Of a stretch of DNA of 64,000 bases, positions 47,242-59,578 are shown piece after piece. Origin of the DNA: Cryptomeria japonica. Taxonomy: Eukaryota; Streptophyta; Pinopsida; Cupressales; Cupressaceae. Both the position numbers and the translations under genes were made by a program. Positions within the stretch are counted from its first letter, which is position 1, and each line of letters begins with the position of its first letter. The DNA lies in assembly GCF_030272615.1 (NCBI RefSeq), contig NC_081409.1:472558573-472622572 (forward strand), written 5' to 3'. The notes beneath the pieces were generated by a model. The model saw only the letters and a program-made list of their open reading frames with translations, searched no databases and was not told where the DNA came from.

Positions 47242-48873
47242 GAATAAGATCCAAAACACCACAAGTTTTATGAGAACTCGAGTAAAACTGAACGCGATTT
47301 TGTTTTCCATAAATGCAATGCTCACAGAAATCAAAGTCAAGATTACAATCATTCAAACCTTCAACAAGGTTTTTATTTTTCAAGGTCCTTAGACCCTTTT
47401 CTCCAATGTGGCCAAGCCTCTAGCGCCATCACATAGTCTTGTTTACAGGTAAATTTTCTTCAGAAGAAAGAGGACCCTAAGTTACCCAAAATCCATTTCC
47501 ATCTGTTGAAGGTGAAACTCTCAAATCTTCCACAAATTTATTTTTTACAGAAGTGATATTACACTCAACAGTGTATGCGTCTAGCTTATACAAAGTGCCA
47601 AATTTGACACCTTTAGAAATTACCATAGTACCCTTAATCATCTTACATCTAGCTTCAAAAAAGACTACCTGCACACCTGCATCTATCAGCTTGCTCATAG
47701 ATAATAGATTTCATTTTAAACCAGGGATGTGTAGTACACCATTAATCTTTTTTATTTTACCATCAGAAAACCTGATTCTAACTTTACTTCAACCAATAGT
47801 GTCTAAATGTGAATCATTACTCAGGTACACCTTACCTCCATTAAATTCTTCATATTAAGAAAACCAATCTCTATTGGAAGTCATATGAAAAGATGCACCT
47901 GAGTCAATTAACTAGGCATCATTACTTGCATGAGTCGCTAAAACTGCAATAAATGCATCACCATCTTCCTTCTCAGACTTAGAATTAGAATCAATCTTCT
48001 TTTTTTTCTTCTTCTTTTCTTCTTTACAGTTCTTATGGATGTGACTTGGTTTACTGCAATTCCAACAAATGACTTTGGACTTTCCAAGAGATTTTGACCT
48101 CCCTCTTGATTTGGACTTATCACGCTTCTCATTCTTCTTGCCTTTCTCATTAGGTCTTCCATGAAAGCTTAGGGCTTCCTTCGAACTGTGGGATACCTTC
48201 CTTTGCATCTCTTCACCAATTAGGGCACCCAGCACATATTAAGACTTCAAAACAATAGAAGTACTACCAATAGCCATAACAAGAGAATCCCACAAATCAA
48301 GCAAAGAACAAAGCAAGATCTTGCATTTATCCTCTTCATTCATCTTAACACCAACATATAATAATTGAGCCACCAACATAGTGAATGATTCCAAGTGGTT
48401 TGTAACTCATCCACCCTCTTCCATCTTAAAGGAATACAATTGATTCCTCAAGAAAATATAATTTAATAAAGACTTCGCTTGATACATTTCACCAAGCTTA
48501 GTCCATAGCTTCTTTGTAGTGTTTTCCTCGTGGAAATTGATCAAGATAGAGTCTGCCACGCACAATCTCATTATACCCTTGGCTTTTTGGTCCATAAAAT
48601 CATACTAAGCTGCCGTAGTAGGATCCGAGGGCCTTTGGACATTTGCATCAATAGCATCCCATATATCTTGATCTATTAGTAGATCTTCCATCTTCAGCTT
48701 CCACATCTCAAAATTTGTTGCATTAAATTTCTCCACCTTTATTTTCCCTGACGAACTTGCCATCTGAAAATTCTTGCAATAAGATAAAAAAGTGTCTTTT
48801 GCAAAAGCTCCCACTCAAATTTGGATTAGTTCAAAAAACCCAACAACCCCCAATTGAAACCAAAGGTGATCAA
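47242..48873 (-). pseudogene. Cop1 gag, protease and start of integrase
   Basis: Gag most likely starts at ATG 48763 (MASSSGKIKVEKFNATNFEM) and runs through WKLKMEDLLIDQDIWDAID, MRLCVADSIL and KLWTKLGEMYQAKSL. The CCHC knuckle CWNCSKPSHIHKNC (about 48065) is intact, followed by a Lys run. The protease site LIDSGASFHMTSNRDWF (Asp at 47903-47905) is intact, apart from a TAG just before it. Then come the pre-integrase region (FSDGKIKKINGVLHIPGL, NLLSMSKLIDAGVQV) and RLGHIGEKGLRTL with CEHCIYGKQ. The Gy2 insertion cuts the integrase core here. Stops occur at many places, including TAA and TGA. Confidence 0.9.
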
Positions 48874-48885
48874 GCTTTGATACCA
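48874..48885 (-). other. Primer binding site of Cop1
   Basis: On the minus strand TGGTATCAAAGC lies two bases inside the 5' LTR. It is the tRNA-Met type site with one change from TGGTATCAGAGC. Confidence 0.88.
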
Positions 48886-48887
48886 CT

Positions 48888-49762
48888 TGTAAGGAAGTTA
48901 AGTAGCAGAACAACTTCCTACACTAACCTTGATAGGAGGGTAATGCAAATTTTTTTACAGATCATCACAACAACTATAGAAAATAGAAATAGATATAATA
49001 ACATTCAAACCATAACATAGTGATTTACATGGAGAAAACCCTTTTGGGAGAAAAACCCCACACTCTAAAAGCCATCTAATATATTATTCTGCAATCAAAA
49101 TAGATTACAATATACTTGTAGAGAAATCTCTTCATATGAGTACCACTAGTCAAAGATTCAGAGGTAATTCAATAGCTATAATACTCTTGCACACAACCTC
49201 TATCTCACACACCTCATATATAGGAGATACAATACAAGAAACCATCAAACAATATTACAAAACCATGGGCTAAAACCACCCAATAAGGTGTATCTGACCT
49301 TATCTCCCTTCTAGATGCCCTATGGTGTGTCCATCCCTTTTTACAACTCATTTATGTGTCCAATGTATTTTATATTTCCTATTTCAGTAATACAAACTTC
49401 TGAAGGCCATAACTTGAGAATTGTGTGTCCTATTGATGAACCATTTGAAGCATCGAAAAGCTCGCAAAGTACTTTATTTCCTCATAAATTGATATGCCAT
49501 TTATGCCCACTTTTCAAGGCATTTTGGGGCCTCTAAAGTTATCAAAATCAAATTTAAACCTTTCATTGAACCCCTCCAATTTAACAAAAAATTTAATATC
49601 TTCAAAAACTAGTTGTGATCTTGCGACGTAACTTTACCAGAATTCTTATCTAGCCAACTAGAAGCTTTGGGGAGAATTTCGCACCATTTCGTGCTCAAAT
49701 AAAAACTTACTATAAATAGTAACCTCATGTAAATGCAAGGTTGAGACACCATTTTCCCAACA
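48888..49762 (-). repeat. 5' LTR of Cop1 (875 bp)
   Basis: It starts TGTAAGGAAGTTAAGTAGC and ends TTTTCCCAACA. It is the partner of 25233-26103 and differs at roughly one base in ten to fifteen by eye, so Cop1 is considerably older than Gy2. Confidence 0.9.
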
Positions 49763-50553
49763 ACATCATGCAATAACCAAAATGACAAAGGAACACTCAA
49801 TATGAGCCCAAGAGAAAATGACAAGGAGGCACAACCTCTTGCTTTAAACCATAAATAATACATATAACCCAATTCAATCAATAAAATGGTCCTAGGACAA
49901 CTTAGGAACCCTGAAAACCAAAAGACAACAACTTCTGGAAACTCAAAATCCAAATACAAAAATCTTAGATCCAACTCAAAAAGTCAAAATAGTCTCAAAC
50001 ATGAAAATGGAGTACAATGACGAATTTAGCAGATTTTGTGGTTCATATGACAAGTTCTCCAACGTCCTTAATACCCATAAAAGTGCATTTGACATCTGTT
50101 CTGGCACTTCTGACAGGTATAATGGTGCATATAACACATAATGTGGCACATATAACATGTACTATAGCACATATAACACAATGACTCAAAAACTCAAAAA
50201 AATGAAAATCAAACCGTGACATTGCCCAGACAAATACATATATGTTTTATCCTAGCCTGAAATCATCCTAAAAGGGAACACAATGCAACTAATAACCAAA
50301 AAAAATCCATAGTCGAAACATTGAGTCCAAGCATAGCCCAAACACATCAACACCTACTGGTGGACACACACAGGAACAATAGGGAAAGTCATTGACAATA
50401 GAATCCTAGAAAATATAATCAATATAACCATAACTCCAATGTATTGTATACACACACACACATAAACATATATATGTATATATGTACATTTACATACATA
50501 TATACATACATATACATATATATATATACACATACATATACACATACACATAC

Positions 50554-50590
<37 letters not shown>

Positions 50591-50689
50591 TATGTTTATG
50601 CATATATATATATATACACACACACACACATACATATGTATACACATATATACATATATACATATATATACACACACATATACATATGT

Positions 50690-50723
<34 letters not shown>

Positions 50724-50863
50724 GTATGTATATGCATATATGTATATATGTGTATATATGTGTATATATATACATATATATACATATATATGTATATATA
50801 TACACACACACACACACATATATATATACATATACATGTATACATATATATACATACATCTAC

Positions 50864-50907
<44 letters not shown>

Positions 50908-50937
50908 ACACACACACACATACATACATACATACAT

Positions 50938-50970
<33 letters not shown>

Positions 50971-52335
50971 TACAACATTATCAATTCCAACCCCCATAAT
51001 CAATCTTTAGCGGGCACAGAGAAAACAATATTTTCAAAATAAGATATGATGATGGAAAAAACATCCAACATGGGAAAATAGAAGTGATGGAAAGAGAATC
51101 GGATGAAGCACAACAATCCAAGATCCAACCAAGCTAATAAAAAATTCACAATCCAAATCCAAAATCTCCAAAACCATGAAAAAATGTTTGCCAATCAAAA
51201 TAATAGATTAAAATATATTTCTTACCAACCCTTATTCAAATAACAAGGCAAGAATATGAAATATTATTTAATTAGCTTACCCCATAACATCTAGCCAATA
51301 GAAAAATAGGGTAGGTAAAATAAACAATATACTAATTAACTCAAAAGGGTAAAAGGAATATGATAATATAATCAACCAATTAATTAAATAACCAAGGCAC
51401 GGTAAAATATAAGGGCCTAGATAAATAATTAAACCATAAAGCCCAATAAATATTAAAATCTCAATTATATGAATAAATAATAAATATTTAATTAGTATTA
51501 ATAAATAATAACTCCAAATAATAATCTCTTATTAATATTAAATATTAATGCCAATTATTAATTTAATTTATTATTATAAACTATATGAGCCAATTAATTA
51601 ATTTATAATTAATCAACCACTAATCAAAACACTTCAAAAGAATTCAACACAGGATAGCTCAAGGGGCCACTTGACGCTAAACAACAACTCACACCAAGAC
51701 ACTAAACCAACAAAGGTAATCAACTTAAACCTAGAGTGTAGAATGGGATTCCATGTCACCTCCTATTAAATTTCCATTGAGATGAAGACACACTCATACC
51801 TATGAAGCCAGGTGGAGTCAATGTCTAGTACTTGCAAACCTGTCACCACCAATATATGTACAACAACATATACAATAACATATATCATAAATGATTAGGC
51901 AAGTGAATAGACTTGTAGCATCATATCATACTCGTAATGAGTGATATGACATTGTCTCTATCATAAAGTCACAAGTAGGACAATCACAACAACCAAGTAC
52001 TATCATAGTCATCATATCATTTACAACCATGAAGTAAGGTCAGTACCTAATAAGATACCCTCAAATCATTATAAGCAATTATAAACCATACATATAAAAT
52101 AAATACACATAGATCATCAAGTAGTAATCCATCACATAATAATCTATGAATATCATTATCCACATGAAATCATAATGTCAAGTGCAAATACGATAGGTCT
52201 ATCATCAATAATAAAGCATCCAAATCATAAATGAGTTCATAAACATCTAATCAAAGCATCACAAAATAGTCTATGATATATCAATATAGTCTATTGATGC
52301 ACAAAAGGTAAGATAAATCAAGGAGGGGCACTACA
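49763..52335 (-). mobile_element. Family A, copy B, right part (5' end of element)
   Basis: The right end, read on the minus strand, is TGTAGTGCCCCTCC, matching A (16665) and A' (27566). The segment 51730-52000 matches A at 15975-16260 (GAAGACACACTCATACCT..., AAGCCAGG...). Divergence is greater than between A and A'. No coding motif is seen. The element contains the large microsatellite at 50448-50972. With the left part (24601-25232) it makes about 3.2 kb. It abuts Gy3 coding sequence at 52336. Confidence 0.7.
50448..50972. repeat. 525-bp compound microsatellite of CA, TA, CATA and TG
   Basis: Alternating purine-pyrimidine sequence without a break, including (TG)n at about 50872-50904 next to (CA)n and (CATA)n runs. 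Long Tyr/Ile/His/Thr/Cys-Val reading frames on both strands are by-products of the repeat. Confidence 0.95.
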
Positions 52336-54292
52336 AAGTGCTTTCCTTTATAAGACATAGAGGCAGGATTGTGATATATATAGGAGGAATAAAAGGTGTA
52401 GGATGGATACCAAGTCCATCATGAGGAGGAGGAATAGCTCTAGGGTCTCCAGGCTTACTCAAAGATAAGATCATCTCATTTTTTCACTTTTGATAAGATA
52501 GATAAAGAGCATCACTTTGAGGCTTGAGAGTCTCAAGTTGTTTAGGACACAAATAAGCAAGGGTGAAATTTGCATGCCTCACCATGGGTTGATACATGCT
52601 ATGATTTAATATTATGATAGTACCATTATGAGGAAATTTTAGACATTTATGAATGGTAGAAGGGATAGCTTTCATGGAAGAGAGCCAAGGATGTCCCAAC
52701 TTCACATGAAACTAATTCGATGTAGGAATGATAACAAAAGTCACATCTAAGAACTTAGTACCAACCTCAACAGGGAGCATAATAGAGCCAATAGTAGGGA
52801 AAGAAAAACCATCATAGACCTTGACCATAATATCAAATTTATCACATTTCACTTGATGAAATTTTAAAAATGTAAAGACTCCACTGATCACATTCACCAT
52901 ACACACTAGATCAATGAGCACCCCTTGTGAGAGTTTGTCTTTGATCTTCACAATGATATAAAATGGGCCATCAGGTGCAACAATATTCTCAATAAGATCA
53001 AATGTAATGCATAGGTCCTTAGGAGATGTAGGTTTTCCAATAAGATTCACAAAATTATTAGACTCAATACCAAGGTCATCAAGAGAAAAGGCAAAAGACT
53101 TAGACTCGAGAACATTAATGGAGTGGGAAGGCAAAGGATTGGTATAGATTTGGAGATTTTGATTAGGAGGAGATATGGATTTTTTTCCTTTATCATTCAC
53201 ACTGGCTATGGATATACTATTATTATCAATGAAATCTTGAATCTTACTCCTTAAAGTACAACACTTCTTAGTATCATGACTAGGTTGACGGTAGTATTGG
53301 AAAAAGGTTTTGGGATCATGATAAGATGGAAAAGGTTTGTAGGTATCAATTGGATTGATGGGAGGAAGTTTAAACACATTATAATTTATCAACCTCAACA
53401 TTATACTATGCAAAGACTTATAAAGAGGAGTGAATTCTTTTCTAAAGTATTTAGATAAAGGGGCCACACAAGATGTTGTCATTTATCTTGCTATATCCTT
53501 TGCTGGGTTTAAACTTAACAAAAGATTGTTGAGAACTCTCATTCTTATCAACTAGATCTATTGAAGGAGATGATTCAAATTGACTCAAAGCTGATAATTA
53601 CGAAGCACTACACACAATTGTGTAAAGGAAGTAAACGTAGAAAATAGAAGCTTATCCCTAATGACTTTTTGTAAATTAGCAATAAAAATTCTTTGAGAAT
53701 CATGAATAGGAATAGGATAAGAAATTTGACAATACAAATGTTTATATCTACCAATAAAATTAGTCACTTTTTTTTTAACTTGTTGCTTACAATTAATCAA
53801 ATCAGTTAAAGTAATTTTAGGACCAATATTATTGTGAAATTGTTAAATAAAATCATTAGATAATTTTTAAAATGATGTAATAAAAGACAAAGAATAATAC
53901 CATTGCAAAGATTTATCGCTAAAATTCCGAGTAAACAATTTAGCCATAAGTCTTTGGTCATGAGAAAAATCACTACACAAAGTTTGAAATATTTTTCACA
54001 TAAGTCAAGGGATCACCTTTTCCATTATACAACTCCAATTGAGGGACTTCCATATGCTTAGGAGGGACACCATAGACAATATCATTGGATAATGGGCTCA
54101 TCACATCAAATGTGGGCACATTAAATTTAGATTGAGTAATGGAAGCCAATTATTGTTGTAGGAATGCAATAATTTAAGCAAGGTTACTAATGGTTGTTTC
54201 GGTGGATGGATTGAAATTGGACATGTTGGATTGTGATGGAGGAGTAACGTTGTTGTATGTAGGTGGATGGTGAGAATAAGGAGGTTGAAAAC
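52336..54292 (-). pseudogene. Gy3: Ty3/gypsy gag and protease fragment
   Basis: Sense runs right to left. The N-terminal region (54290-53800) has VPQLELYNGKGDPLTYVKN-like residues of a Gag core, then NFIGRYKHLYCQISYPIP (53585-53800). The long open segment 52712-53482 has FFQYYRQPSHDTKKCCTLRS, a knuckle-like motif in which the first Cys is not conserved. It also has GVLIDLVCMVNVIS, where the protease D-S/P-G site is changed to D-L-V. The 52484-52705 segment has MKLGHPWLSSMKAIPSTIH, a protease end. No RT is present: the frame ends where element B begins at 52335. Cop2 abuts it on the right, so both ends are cut by younger elements. Confidence 0.8.
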
Positions 54293-55251
54293 AATTGAAT
54301 ATCTAGGAAAATGAGAGGGGACGGGGGTGTGAATCAGTTAATAACTTGAAGCAATTACTTTTATTCTATTCACATCTGGATCCAAACACTCAAAATTAAC
54401 TAAGATAAATATAACATGAAAATCATAAATATATAATAGATCACACAATCAACATCAGATATGACGTGGAAAACCCAAGAAGGGAAAAACCATGGAGAAT
54501 GTTAGTTCTCAATATTAAACACTGGTTAAGGTGACACCAATTAAGGTAATTTTTACAAAGAGTGGCTCACTGCCAGAATACTCACTGCAAGTGGGCTCAT
54601 TGCCGAAGAGAGAAATAAAGAAGGAAAGAATCCACCACTGAAATACAATTTGCAAAACTGAACTGCTTCCGGTGCCTCAACACCAACACACTCTCACATA
54701 TCACCAATAGCCAACTATTTCCTTCCCAATCTAGCATATCCTAACAACAATTAGACCATCATATATATACTATCTTCCATGAAGAAAAATCTTCCAAGTT
54801 GGCCAAAATAAGGATCTAAAATAGGTCAACACTAATAATTTTAGTGGTGGGAAGGAATGAGAAGTAGGCCATACCACAACACACATGAACAGTCAGATCA
54901 ACACATTACAATCATTACAAATTCTAGACCCAAAACATGACTCACATGCTACATCAAAAGCCACTACACATCCTCAAATTTTGGACTTAATTAGAACCCA
55001 AAAACTCATTGCCTAATACACCAAAGATAAGAATGGAACCTCCATATGTATGAATACCATTGATCAATACCATATCTGATAACCAGATATATCTGAATTA
55101 CTAACAATACGTCTGTTCTACCGACACATCTTCCAGAGCATCAAAGATTCTAAGAACACATATTCCAGATCACCAATACAAAGAACATCAATGACTACCA
55201 TTATTTTGACATTAATGACAACCAATCAACATCATCACCATCATATCTGCA
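54293..55251 (-). repeat. 3' LTR of Cop2 (about 959 bp)
   Basis: Its first 85 bp match the surviving start of the other LTR (59495-59578): TTGAATATCTAGG...TGAGAGG...GTGAATCAGTTAATAACTTGAAG. The outer TG is mutated to AA. The end is placed at CATATCTGCA because the next bases, ATAATCTTCCCCTTTGTC, give a polypurine tract in sense. With the partner LTR cut off, this end is an estimate. Confidence 0.7.
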
Positions 55252-55739
55252 ATAATCTTCCCCTTTGTCATTGATGGAAACATCCATCAACAACAAACAC
55301 ATGAAACTCTCTACACAATTCTACAACAATATGAATCTCTCATGAACTCTCAAGATCTCTTCCCATTTGACATTAACGACAAAGGCAGGCATAACTCCTC
55401 CTATGAGGAAGCACCCAAGCATCAGTCCAAATAAAAATGTGCAAGCTATTCACTAGAGCAATGCACATCCAAATGCACATCAATTCACATTAGGAAGGGG
55501 TACTACCCCTAGCTTATACCAAAGCTACTCAAAAATATTTTTACATAATGCCTTTGTGAATATATTTGAATTTTTCTCTTTTGTAGGTATGTACTAAAGC
55601 TTTACTTCATTATCCAACACCTTTTCCCTCAAGAAGGGATACCAAATGGATATGTTCTTTTTTCTGGAATGTTGTACTAGATTCTTAGAAATGTTTATAA
55701 CACTATCGCACATGATAGAGATGGGTTCATTGAATTTTA
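55252..55739. other. Cop2 3' untranslated region, no gene seen
   Basis: Sequence between the 3' LTR and the RNase H. It is AT-rich, with no motif found in any frame. Confidence 0.5.
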
Positions 55740-56990
55740 CACCAATATTCATCAAACTCTACTTCAGCCATAGAATCTATGTGTAACATGAAGATGTTGC
55801 AATGTATTCTGCTTCAGCTCTAGGGAAAGAGACATAATCCTACTTCTTACTTGACCAAGAAACTAATGGGGAGTTGAGAAAGAATGCTCCACCACTTGTA
55901 CTTTTCCCGTCATCAACACTTACAACCCAATCTCCATTAGTATAAGATGTCAAAATGAAATCTGAACTTGTAGGGTACCACAAACCAAACTCCTTTATTC
56001 CTTTTAGATATCTGAAAATTCTTTTCACTGCCACAACATGCAATTCTTTCAGTTCTTGCTAAAATCTATCTTCTTAACAGACTACATACATGATACCTTG
56101 TATAGTAGCAGTCAAATATAATGGTCCTCCAACCATTGATCTATACTAACTTGCATCCACTCTAGGGGACTTATCATCTTCTATCAATTTACATCGAGTG
56201 GTCATAGGTCCACACACTAGTTTAGAGTTCTCCAACCCAAACTTCTTCAACAATTCCCAATGTATTTATATTGAGAAATTAAAATTCCTTTATCATTCTG
56301 ATTTACTTGGAAGCCAAGAAAGAAATTCAACTCACTAATCATAGACATCTCAAATTCTTTCTCTGTCTCATTAGCAAATTTTCTACACATACCTTCATTT
56401 CCTCCAAAAATTATATCATCAAAATACACTAAAAAAATTAAAATTTTACCTGATTTAGTTTTGAAATATAAATTACTATCAGCCAAACCCTTCTAAAATC
56501 CTTGATCAATCAAATACTTATCTAGCCTTCCATACCAAGCTCTAGGGGCTTATTTTAATCCACACATGTCCTTCTTCAATCTACAAACAATGTTCGGATA
56601 ATCTTTCAACTTGAATCCTTCTAGTTGTTCAATGTAAAATTCTTTCAATTCTCCATTCAAAAATGTTGATTTCACATCCATCTGACAGACTTTAAAATAG
56701 TTAAAAGCTGCAAAAGCCAAAAACATCCTGATTTCCTCCATCCGAGCAATTGGGGCATATGTCTCTTCAAATTAAATGCCTTCAATCTGAGTATAACCCT
56801 TGCAAACCAACCTTTCTTTGTTTCTCACAACCTTTCCATCTTGATCTATCTTGTTCTGAAATACCGACTTTGTTCCAATCACATTCTTGTCTGTCGATCT
56901 GTTAACTAATTCTCATGTTTGATTCTTCTCAATTTGATCCAGCTCTTCTTTCATTGCCTTAATCCAATTCTGATCATTGCAAGCTTCTAC
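55740..56990 (-). pseudogene. Cop2 reverse transcriptase and RNase H
   Basis: RT begins with NQNWIKAMKEELDQIEKNQT-like residues (about 56960). It continues through MEEIRMFLAFAAFNYFKVCQ and MDVKSTFLNGELKEFYIEQ (56550-56741) to the catalytic box FLVYFDDIIFGGN (56247-56486). YFDD replaces YVDD but both Asp are kept. The thumb has KEFEMSMISELNFFLGFQV. RNase H (55840-56043) starts after VKRIFRYLKGIKEFGLWY and has SYTNGDWVVSVDDGKSTSGG, where the first catalytic Asp (D in ADWA-type motif) is shifted to GDW. AEAEYIA-like residues follow at about 55810. Stops and shifts lie near 56040-56240 and 56500-56550. Confidence 0.85.
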
Positions 56991-58237
56991 TATTTTTTAG
57001 TTCAATCTTTAAAAGTAATTACAATAGAACTTGTTCTTGAGCTGCTTTGCTTCTTGTGATGATACCTTTGTTCTTATCTCCAATAATATGATCCACTGAG
57101 TGATTATTTTGAACATATCTTTGTGTCTTAGATGTAGATGTCGGAGCTTCCTAAGCTTCCTTTTCTTCTTCTCCTTATTTGATCTTTTCTTTCCTTATTC
57201 TATCATCCGGTTCATCAAACTCATATCCTGCCAATTTGTCAGATTCTTTATAAGTATCTTCATCAACTTTCACATTTGCACTTTCAACAATTTTGTTCAA
57301 CCTTTTGTTTTAATGACAATATTCCTTTCTTCTTGTAGAGTATCCTAGGAAAATGACTTCATCAACTCTGTTGTCAAATTTTTCAAGATTATCCTCATCT
57401 CTCTGAATGTAGAACTTTCTTCCAAATACCTTAAAATACTTCACTATCAAAGTTGTACCATGCCATAGCTCATAAGATGTCTTTCCATGTATTTTTTGGT
57501 ATATAATTTTGTCAAAAGTGTAGACTGCAGTATGTATTTCTTCTCTCCAATAGACTTCTAGGAGTTATACTCCTTTGATCATTGTCTTGGCTGCCTCTTG
57601 CATTGTTCGGTTCATCCTTTCCATTACACCATTCTACTGAGGTTTTCTCAAGGCAGACAACTGTCTTCTTATATCGTGTTTCTCATAAAAGTTGTTAAAC
57701 TCATTAGAAGTAAATTATCCTCCTCTGTTAGACCTCAAACACTTAAATCTTTTTGTCAACTTCATTTTCAAGTTTAGCCTTGAATATCTTGAACCTCTCT
57801 TATGATTTTGACTCCTCTCTCAAAAATATAACCCATGACATTCTAGAATAATCATCAATCAACAACATGAAATATTTCTCACCTTGTATACTCCTTGTTT
57901 TGGTTGGACTGCATAGGTCAGTATGCACTAAATAATCTGGTGGATGAATGCTCCTTTCCTCTGTAAGTTCCTTTCATCTGCTTTCCAACTCGATATTCTC
58001 TGCAAATGTTGTTATTTGGTTTGGTTAGTCTCCATAAATATCTCACTACACTTGATGAACTAATATTTATCAATTTGTCAAAATTCATATGAAACATCCT
58101 TTGGTGCCAAAGCCAACTCCTTCTAGCAGATACATGTTTCCAGTAGTCCTTTTTCGTACTACAATAACAATTTTAGATCCTTTTTGGATCTCACAACCAT
58201 CATCTTGAAAGACAACATTGTAACCATTCTCATACAT
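56991..58237 (-). pseudogene. Cop2 integrase, heavily decayed
   Basis: No long open frame remains, but local translations fit a copia integrase: the KCLRSNRGG, stop, FTSNEF stretch (about 57700-57740), where the usual Asp and Glu are Asn and a stop, and a QNGVMERMNRTM-like stretch (about 57620). A Lys/Glu-rich linker to RT covers 57000-57350. The plus-strand open frame at 57100-57348 is antisense to this linker and is not a gene. Confidence 0.7.
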
Positions 58238-59431
58238 CTATCCAACACTCAAAATATTATGATGTAGACCCTTCACATAGTAAACATTGTCAGTATTATG
58301 CTTTCCATCAAAATAAATAAAACCAATTCCCACAATTTGTGCTATCTGATCATCTCCGAACCTAAAAAAGTCACCATTATACTTATCAAGTTTCACAAAC
58401 TTACTTCTATCACCAGTCATATAATTTGAACATCCATTATTAATCAACAATTCATTTCTATCTCTTCTAGCATGTAAAGCAATAACACCACTCTTTGGAA
58501 TATCAATCTTAGGTATATCTCTTTCTACCAATAACAAAAAATCACCATCTTCATAATCTAATTCATCATCTAAAATTCTAGTATCATCTTTGACATAATA
58601 GGCTCTCTTATTAAATTTTCCTTTACCTTCTCTAGATTTTTGTCTTGAACCCCTTTCCAGGAACCTAGTAGAAATATGACCAATCTTTCCACATATAAAA
58701 TATTTAAGAGGTAACATACCTTTGTATTTGCTAGTGCCTTTCTCCAGTATCCTTATAAAGTTTTCTTCCATCTCATTTGAACTTTCATCTTCTGGATCTT
58801 CCTCAAAGGCTTTAAATGCATACTCAATCTCAACTTTTTCATTTCCAAACTTCTTATCTCAAATGTTGATAGAGTACCATAAAGATGCTCTCTAGTGAAC
58901 TTCTTCAGATCATAGGTTTCTTCAATAGCTAAGAGCTTGACACTATAACTTTCTGGTAGGGACATCAAGATTTTTTCAATTATATCTTCATCTGTCAAGG
59001 TTCCACCAAGTTATCTAATTTCATTTACTACACTATCAATAGTCTGAAAGTAGCTAGTTATGTCTTCTCCTTCTTCCATTTTTAAGTTTCCATATCTTCA
59101 CTTAGATATTAGCTTATTTGATAATTTGACTGTCATTTGCTTCATATATCTCTCTCAAATTTTCCCAAACTTCATAAGAAATATTCAATGAAATAAACTT
59201 TCGCCATTCAGTCTTAGATAAAGCATGAAAGATAACACACCTTGCCTTTTCATTCTCTTCATAATCTTTAATCTCATCTAGAGTGATAAGACCATTTACT
59301 AGTTGAACATATTTAGTTTCCATTGCTTTCCAAGTGTTGTACCCCAAAGTTATTAGGTAGCCTCTCATCTTGACTTTCCAGAAACTGTAATCAGATCCTT
59401 CAAAGATATCAATAGTCAATATATGTGTCAT
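58238..59431 (-). pseudogene. Cop2 gag and protease
   Basis: Gag starts at ATG 59431 (MTHILTIDIFEGSDYSFWK), about 60 bp after the LTR. It has the UBN2-type core with WKAMETKYVQLVNG, EKARCVIFHALSKTEW and YEVWENLREIYE. The next segment (58753-58998) has EKILMSLPESYSVKLLAIEE. In 58238-58771 the zinc knuckle is degenerate, YFICGKIGHISTRF, with the first and last Cys lost. The protease site is LLINNGCSNYMTGD, where catalytic Asp is Asn. The segment ends with YYVKGLHHNILSVG, the usual junction to integrase. Confidence 0.87.
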
Positions 59432-59475
59432 CAGATCATGATCTATCTCAAGTGGTTAATCTCTTATGCAAGGAA

Positions 59476-59493
59476 CCAAATATTCGCTACCAA
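59476..59493 (-). other. Putative primer binding site of Cop2
   Basis: Directly inside the 5' LTR the minus strand reads TTGGTAGCGAATATTTGG. It shares TTGGTA and the position with the tRNA-Met site TGGTATCAGAGC but differs after that. It could be a decayed site or one for another tRNA. Confidence 0.4.
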
Positions 59494-59494
59494 T

Positions 59495-59578
59495 TGTTGA
59501 ATATTTGAGCAACTGAGAGGGGGGGGTGAATCAGTTGATAACTTAAAACAAGTACTTTTATTCTTTTCACATCTAGAT
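59495..59578 (-). repeat. Surviving 84 bp of the Cop2 5' LTR
   Basis: TGTTGAATATTTGAGCAACT and the following bases match 54293-54378. It is cut by the Gy4 LTR at 59579. Confidence 0.82.

Larger units (their letters stand above)
25233..49762 (-). mobile_element. Cop1: Ty1/copia retrotransposon interrupted by A' and by Gy2
   Basis: It is bounded by two similar LTRs (25233-26103 and 48888-49762) and flanked by ACATT (25228-25232) and ACATC (49763-49767), a target duplication with one change. Removing A' (27566-32526) and Gy2 (33452-47241), each with one duplicated 5-mer, leaves about 5.8 kb, a normal copia length. In minus-strand order it holds PBS, gag, protease, integrase, RT and RNase H. Several domains keep intact motifs, but stops and a deletion in RT make it inactive. 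Confidence 0.9.
54293..59578 (-). mobile_element. Cop2: Ty1/copia retrotransposon, 5' LTR interrupted by Gy4
   Basis: Sense order is LTR fragment (59495-59578), PBS region, gag (59431 down), protease, integrase remnants, RT, RNase H and 3' LTR. The 59579 boundary is the TG end of the Gy4 LTR, so the rest of this LTR should lie beyond 64000. Stops and frameshifts occur in all domains, most heavily in integrase. It looks older than Gy2. Confidence 0.85.

Noticed and set aside
50448-50972. Overlapping open frames of 87-205 codons on both strands
   Set aside because: They arise from CA, TA, TG and CATA simple repeats without stops; composition is only Tyr, Ile, His, Thr, Cys, Val and Met.
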